Assembly: GCA_900539765.1 (NCBI GenBank)
Contig: UQDF01000007.1
Coordinates: forward strand, 1 to 51,708
Direction of reading: 5' to 3'
DNA length: 51,708 bases
Source of the DNA: an uncultured Porphyromonas sp.
GTDB lineage: Bacteria; Bacteroidota; Bacteroidia; Bacteroidales; Porphyromonadaceae
Part shown: positions 49,101 to 51,708 of the stretch, piece after piece
How the letters are laid out: every line of letters begins with the position of its first letter
How positions within the stretch are numbered: position 1 is the first letter of the stretch
Made by a program: the position numbers and the translations under genes
Notes under the pieces: model-generated
The model's database searches: none
What the model was told of the DNA's origin: nothing
What the model saw: only the letters and a program-made list of their open reading frames with translations

Positions 49101-50685
49101 CATAGGCTCCCACCGACAGCACCTCGTTGGAGTAGGAGGTACCCCCATCGCCTTTGTCAGAGACCGAGGTCACGCTATATCGGTACTTTGCAGTGGCAGA
49201 GGGTATGTCTTCGGTGAAAGAGCTTGCCCCAACTTCTGTTTGCGCCACGGACACTCCGGTGTCGCTGCCGTCATATCGCATGATGTTATATCTCAATGAG
49301 GCTGGGTTGATGTAGCCATCGTGAAGCCCCTTTTGTGGCGCTTTCCATGTCAAGCTGGCTTTTTTGCCATTGATTGCCAATTGCACATCCAAGGGGGCTG
49401 CGGCAATATCTGTGCCGATATAGGTAGTGAGCGTCGATTTGCTGCTGCTTCCATGCTCGTTAGAGGCTTGAGCGTAGATTGTGTACAGGCTTTCTTGGTC
49501 AAACGACACGTTATCTTTTTCTACTTTTGCCCCAGGATGAACAGTTTCTTGCAGCAACACTTCATCTCCACAGAAGATGGTGACCTGCACATCATGGGTC
49601 AAGGCACTGCCGCTGGATGTCGTTTGCGGGGCCACGCACGATAATTTTCCAATGGTTGCCCCCGCCGATGCGGGTTCAAACTTCAATTCGGTGACCCTTG
49701 CCGGAGCTTGAGCATGAATGGAGTCTTTAAGGATGTAGAGACCTATCATTTCCTCAAGATTAGGCATGTCGTCAATTTTGTATGTCGTGGCCGTTTGGGT
49801 ATTGACTTGATAGAGGCCCGACTTCTCCTCTTCCATATATGCCCAGTAGAGCAGGTTGGTGTTGGGGTCGAAAGTCAGTCCCTGTGCGTACTTTGGCGTC
49901 AGTCCTGTCTCGCCTATATATTCCGATTTTCCATTTGACTTGTCAATCGTGTAGAGCTGTCCCGTATCGGCGATGCCATAGAGGATCCCGGTGCTTGACG
50001 TAGCCAGGGCAATGTATGAGCGCTCTACGTCACACACTTTGGTAAACGACCCGTCAGCCGTGTTCAGTGTGCTCAGAGCCATTCCGCCTTCATTGGTGAA
50101 GGTGATTCCGTAGATCTTTCCTGATTCTGGGTCGTAGGATAGCGAGGAGGAGTAAGGCACATTGTTCCACTCGGTGGGTGGTGTGAAAATGTTCTCGACT
50201 TCCCAAGTGTCAGTTTTCACGACGGTGCAGGCAATGTACGCCACCATGCCAAATGCCTGTTCGACATTGAATAAGTAGTACTTATCACGGGCATAAACGG
50301 CAGCATTCGCCTTGAAAAGCTTGTCTACCTTGATGGGGTCGAACTCAAAACCGCTTTTTATCGGCAAGCTGTACATGCCGTAGTCGAGTTTGTCTTGAGT
50401 CCATTTTCGAGAAAACACCATGCAGCCGTAGAGTGCAGTGTTGTCTCCAATTGACTTGACTTGCGTGGGAGACATCGAGTGCTCTTTGCGTCCCGATAGC
50501 CACGGTGTGGCTTGGTCAGAAGCAGAAGAGGACAGTTGGCGCTGAAGCCCGGTAAACCTCGCCTCGTTGATTGACTGGCGAGTTGGGCTTGGAGGATTGA
50601 TCACGCTCGATTGCTGTGCATACAGATGCTGCGAAATCAAAAGCAACATCAGTAATCTTAACCAAAGTTTCATAGACTGTTTCAT
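46114..50685 (-). CDS. Large T9SS secreted adhesin-like protein
   Basis: 1523 residues. Signal peptide (about 1-24). A propeller-like region (about 80-330: YDPESGKIYGITFTNEGG, LYGIADTGQLYTID). FN3-like segments (about 340-540, 700-880). Three cleaved-adhesin or choice-of-anchor domains (about 545-690 with NDWLITPAIHLDAKNLYDLT, 900-1080 with DSRLISPAICLKEAQNP, 1200-1390 with NDYLISPEVKGGTDVS), a CARDB-like segment (about 1090-1180) and a T9SS sorting domain at the end (GEVVIYSIDGKTIHSG ... AGVYMVTINGMNKKIIIQG). The domains recall gingipain/hemagglutinin adhesins. Base composition is lower in GC than neighbours by hand-sampled lines. ATG 50673 is an alternative start. Bracketed by 165-bp direct repeats. 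Confidence 0.88.
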   Translation of the reverse strand: MKQSMKLWLRLLMLLLISQHLYAQQSSVINPPSPTRQSINEARFTGLQRQLSSSASDQATPWLSGRKEHSMSPTQVKSIGDNTALYGCMVFSRKWTQDKLDYGMYSLPIKSGFEFDPIKVDKLFKANAAVYARDKYYLFNVEQAFGMVAYIACTVVKTDTWEVENIFTPPTEWNNVPYSSSLSYDPESGKIYGITFTNEGGMALSTLNTADGSFTKVCDVERSYIALATSSTGILYGIADTGQLYTIDKSNGKSEYIGETGLTPKYAQGLTFDPNTNLLYWAYMEEEKSGLYQVNTQTATTYKIDDMPNLEEMIGLYILKDSIHAQAPARVTELKFEPASAGATIGKLSCVAPQTTSSGSALTHDVQVTIFCGDEVLLQETVHPGAKVEKDNVSFDQESLYTIYAQASNEHGSSSKSTLTTYIGTDIAAAPLDVQLAINGKKASLTWKAPQKGLHDGYINPASLRYNIMRYDGSDTGVSVAQTEVGASSFTEDIPSATAKYRYSVTSVSDKGDGGTSYSNEVLSVGAYELPFYDNFSNGELCNQLYTFIDVDQDGHDNTCMWFWKEDEKLMQYCSDKQHQGNDWLITPAIHLDAKNLYDLTFNVNMGAPSNLKVTLGTSPNPADHQTLLDLNGIHDSWETEYHATIKVPKDNIYYVGFYNYNDPESFYFNLFDVKVEKGIETALPDSVANLSVIPARNGEASAKISFKAPRLRLNGHDMPELFDMLIYRGNELLTTIPVSPGQQVDYVDKPAQDGEYTYQVMARINGKEGLPVSRKVWVGHDISEPVRDLKVMTINNNLHVKLTWAQPEKGAHGGYFNRDEVTYSVWRKLETKEYVQVATNLKELNYTDSQIEKELAGAQDGFYYAVTADTKSGSSEKEPIFIVVGKPYNFPVSESFPDAQFNISPWTIKAIKGYFSWDCIRDDVKSGVYSQDQDSGMTKFYNFARDNEVDSRLISPAICLKEAQNPMFSFFMFHWLDSTVESDNHATKVVIEVAPENGEFEVVSDTITAAYPIYGWVEHRIPLAPYKDYSHIKIGLRGSTDNDWMYYYVDNIHIDEQYEEDLAISELNGPTETYVNDTCYYSVKYFNRGLKKVDDYKINLYQDGTLVNSLAGEPITPGEIKEIEIPSFIYSTKAGEECDYYAEIAFPADQEPDNNRSWHVYTKVKDSWYPGVEHVTAKSNQNDIVIGWDAPTLPNVDQVTEEGVEGYDAFIIDNIGDWITYDGDGLGAGRQTNLPEFPNAGKNQAFQVWNPSLLEGVTPEAYPHLQPRSGNQCFISWYANVIIDYATPYNNDYLISPEVKGGTDVSFYIQRIDPNFTGETYEIMYSSTTQEPDQFKKIVEKEAPADWEKVSVTLPDDARYFAIRYTASLKTGILVDDISYTSGLYALKVSGYNIFRNGLKLNSDLVTETTYIDHDLPDGKYGYQVSVLYNRGESKASFTVYVGHHTGGLEDLKADSDSGVKLTVDGNKLTISTLKPGEVVIYSIDGKTIHSGILQDTHTYHLPAGVYMVTINGMNKKIIIQG

Positions 50686-50927
50686 AGACTAAAGGGTTAA
50701 TAGATACAGAAAGACATTTTGACGAGATAGGCACACGTCGTGTTGCTTGGCTCAGTCAAAATGGTTACACTGGACGAAGTTATGGAAATGTTCCGTTCTT
50801 AGCAAGTTTTTAATGAGTTAATGTTGAAAAACTGTGGATTGATCTTGAATGTCTGTGGTCCTTATTTGACCTTTACGCCAAAAGCTTCGCATTTTTGCTC
50901 GCATTTGGATTTAGAAAGCAAATCGTC

Positions 50928-51092
50928 CCTACAACGGGTTACTGGTCTTGTCGTTCTACAACTCTAGTCCGACCCACAAGGGGTCGATAAATCAGGAGCC
51001 GTCTAGCGTCCGTGGGTCGTTCGGGGCTTTGCCCCTTCGACCCACGGCTATGATTCGTCGGACCTCTCACGAGGTCCTTCTGTATGCGTCTG
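50928..51092. repeat. 165-bp inner direct repeat, right copy
   Basis: Partner of 45759-45923, same orientation, one mismatch seen. It ends where the left copy also stops matching (after GCGTCTG). Confidence 0.92.
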
Positions 51093-51123
51093 ATGGGTGG
51101 TGTTGTCGTGTTGATGTAGTTCG

Positions 51124-51212
51124 TGTAGGGGCGGACCCGCGTGTCCGCCCGCAGGGTATACAGCGCTCCAAGTTCCAACGAGGACGGGCGGACACGCAGG
51201 TCCGCCCCTACA
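51124..51212. repeat. 89-bp nested inverted-repeat element, copy 3
   Basis: Ends TGTAGGGGCGGACC and GGTCCGCCCCTACA as in the 82-bp copies. Inner hairpins GGGCGGAC/GTCCGCCC are kept; the middle (about 51148-51185) is different and seven bases longer. Confidence 0.85.
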
Positions 51213-51491
51213 AAGGGTTACACGTTTTGCTGTCCTACCACAACTAGTCGATAGCTTCATTACTGGGAGCTCCCTAAGCTACTCTCGGACACCAACCAAA
51301 CCAAGTCGAGACCATTAATAATCTATGCTACAGTCTCAAATGTAGCTTGTGTGGAAGCTCACCAGAATGAAGTCTTTTCGGGGCAAGAGTTTTGACGCTA
51401 GTCGTCTCGCCTTAACGAGGACTTAAGATCCAACGCGAAAGTGACAAAAACAGAGATACCTCACCACATCACGTGACGATTAGTGTAGGGA

Positions 51492-51708
51492 CGCACGGAT
51501 AGTGTTTAGTCGGAGGGCGTCCGTTGTCGTTACAATCACGACGTTGCAATATTTGACGAAATAACCTTTGACGGGGACGGACGCACAGGTCGTGCGTCCC
51601 TACTGGGCACGTAACGAATTTTACACGTAACGCTGTGACACCCCGGACGCACATAATAAAACAGAGACACCTCACCACATCACGTGACGATTAGTGTAGG
51701 GACGCACG
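51492..51708. repeat. 217-bp outer direct repeat, right copy (cut by window end)
   Basis: Partner of 45337-45553. The phrase ACCTCACCACATCACGTGAC occurs at about 51458 and again near 51670, so units of about 212 bp are in tandem here and the repeat probably continues beyond the window. Confidence 0.88.

Larger units (their letters stand above)
50686..51708. other. Intergenic block right of the adhesin gene
   Basis: 1023 bases to the window end. 50686-50927 is AT-rich sequence of the adhesin islet; I see no exact TAnnTTTG box for the adhesin gene. Then the inner repeat (50928-51092), a nested inverted repeat (51124-51212), about 245 bases of unassigned sequence (51213-51457) and the outer repeat from 51458. 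Confidence 0.7.

Noticed and set aside
45759..51092. Composite transposon around the adhesin gene
   Set aside because: No transposase gene or IS-type ends are in the 165-bp repeats, and no target duplication could be seen; direct-repeat recombination fits better.

Overview
The window looks like a chromosome segment of a Bacteroidales bacterium, most likely a Porphyromonas species. GC is about 50-55% by eye. Many genes are preceded by the Bacteroidetes-type -7 box TAnnTTTG. Secreted proteins end in type IX secretion (T9SS) C-terminal domains. The gene content is an anaerobe's: FeoAB, succinate:acetate CoA-transferase, urocanate hydratase. The genus call is inference; no search was run.

Layout. 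1-3.7 kb: feoAB with a Cys-rich partner, then a non-coding block of regularly spaced palindromes. 3.7-11.5 kb: eno, a MerR-like gene with uvrA, and a Ca2+ P-type ATPase, all leftward. 11.6-13.7 kb: a compact cassette that looks like phage lysis genes (cytoplasmic amidase, holin-like protein, lipoprotein with a C-terminal membrane anchor) next to an HU-like gene and a DUF4248 gene. 14.2-17.5 kb: c-di-AMP synthase, folP, CoA-transferase. 17.7-25.1 kb: nine leftward genes with gaps of 31 nt or less, including an MBOAT acyltransferase with two SGNH hydrolases. 25.2-29.2 kb: trpS, tRNA-Arg, hutU and a small membrane protein. 29.5-40.5 kb, rightward: two T9SS cargo proteins, a PgpH-like c-di-AMP hydrolase with aroK, a sensorless sigma-54 activator with lptE, secG, serS and smpB. 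41.6-45.1 kb: nadB-nadC-nadA. 46.1-50.7 kb: a 1523-residue secreted adhesin-like protein of visibly different base composition, between 165-bp direct repeats.

The most unusual signals are in the non-coding DNA. (i) CCACGTGG boxes at an exact 22-bp period occur in two loci in opposite orientation, around a conserved 64-bp core. (ii) A four-unit 21-bp ATCGAT array lies at the left end. (iii) There are three further families of intergenic inverted repeats. (iv) Nested direct repeats of 165 and 217 bp bracket the adhesin gene. I found no CRISPR array, transposase, integrase or rRNA gene. The best candidates for something undescribed are the 22-bp phased palindrome element, the repeat-bracketed adhesin islet and the lysis-like cassette.
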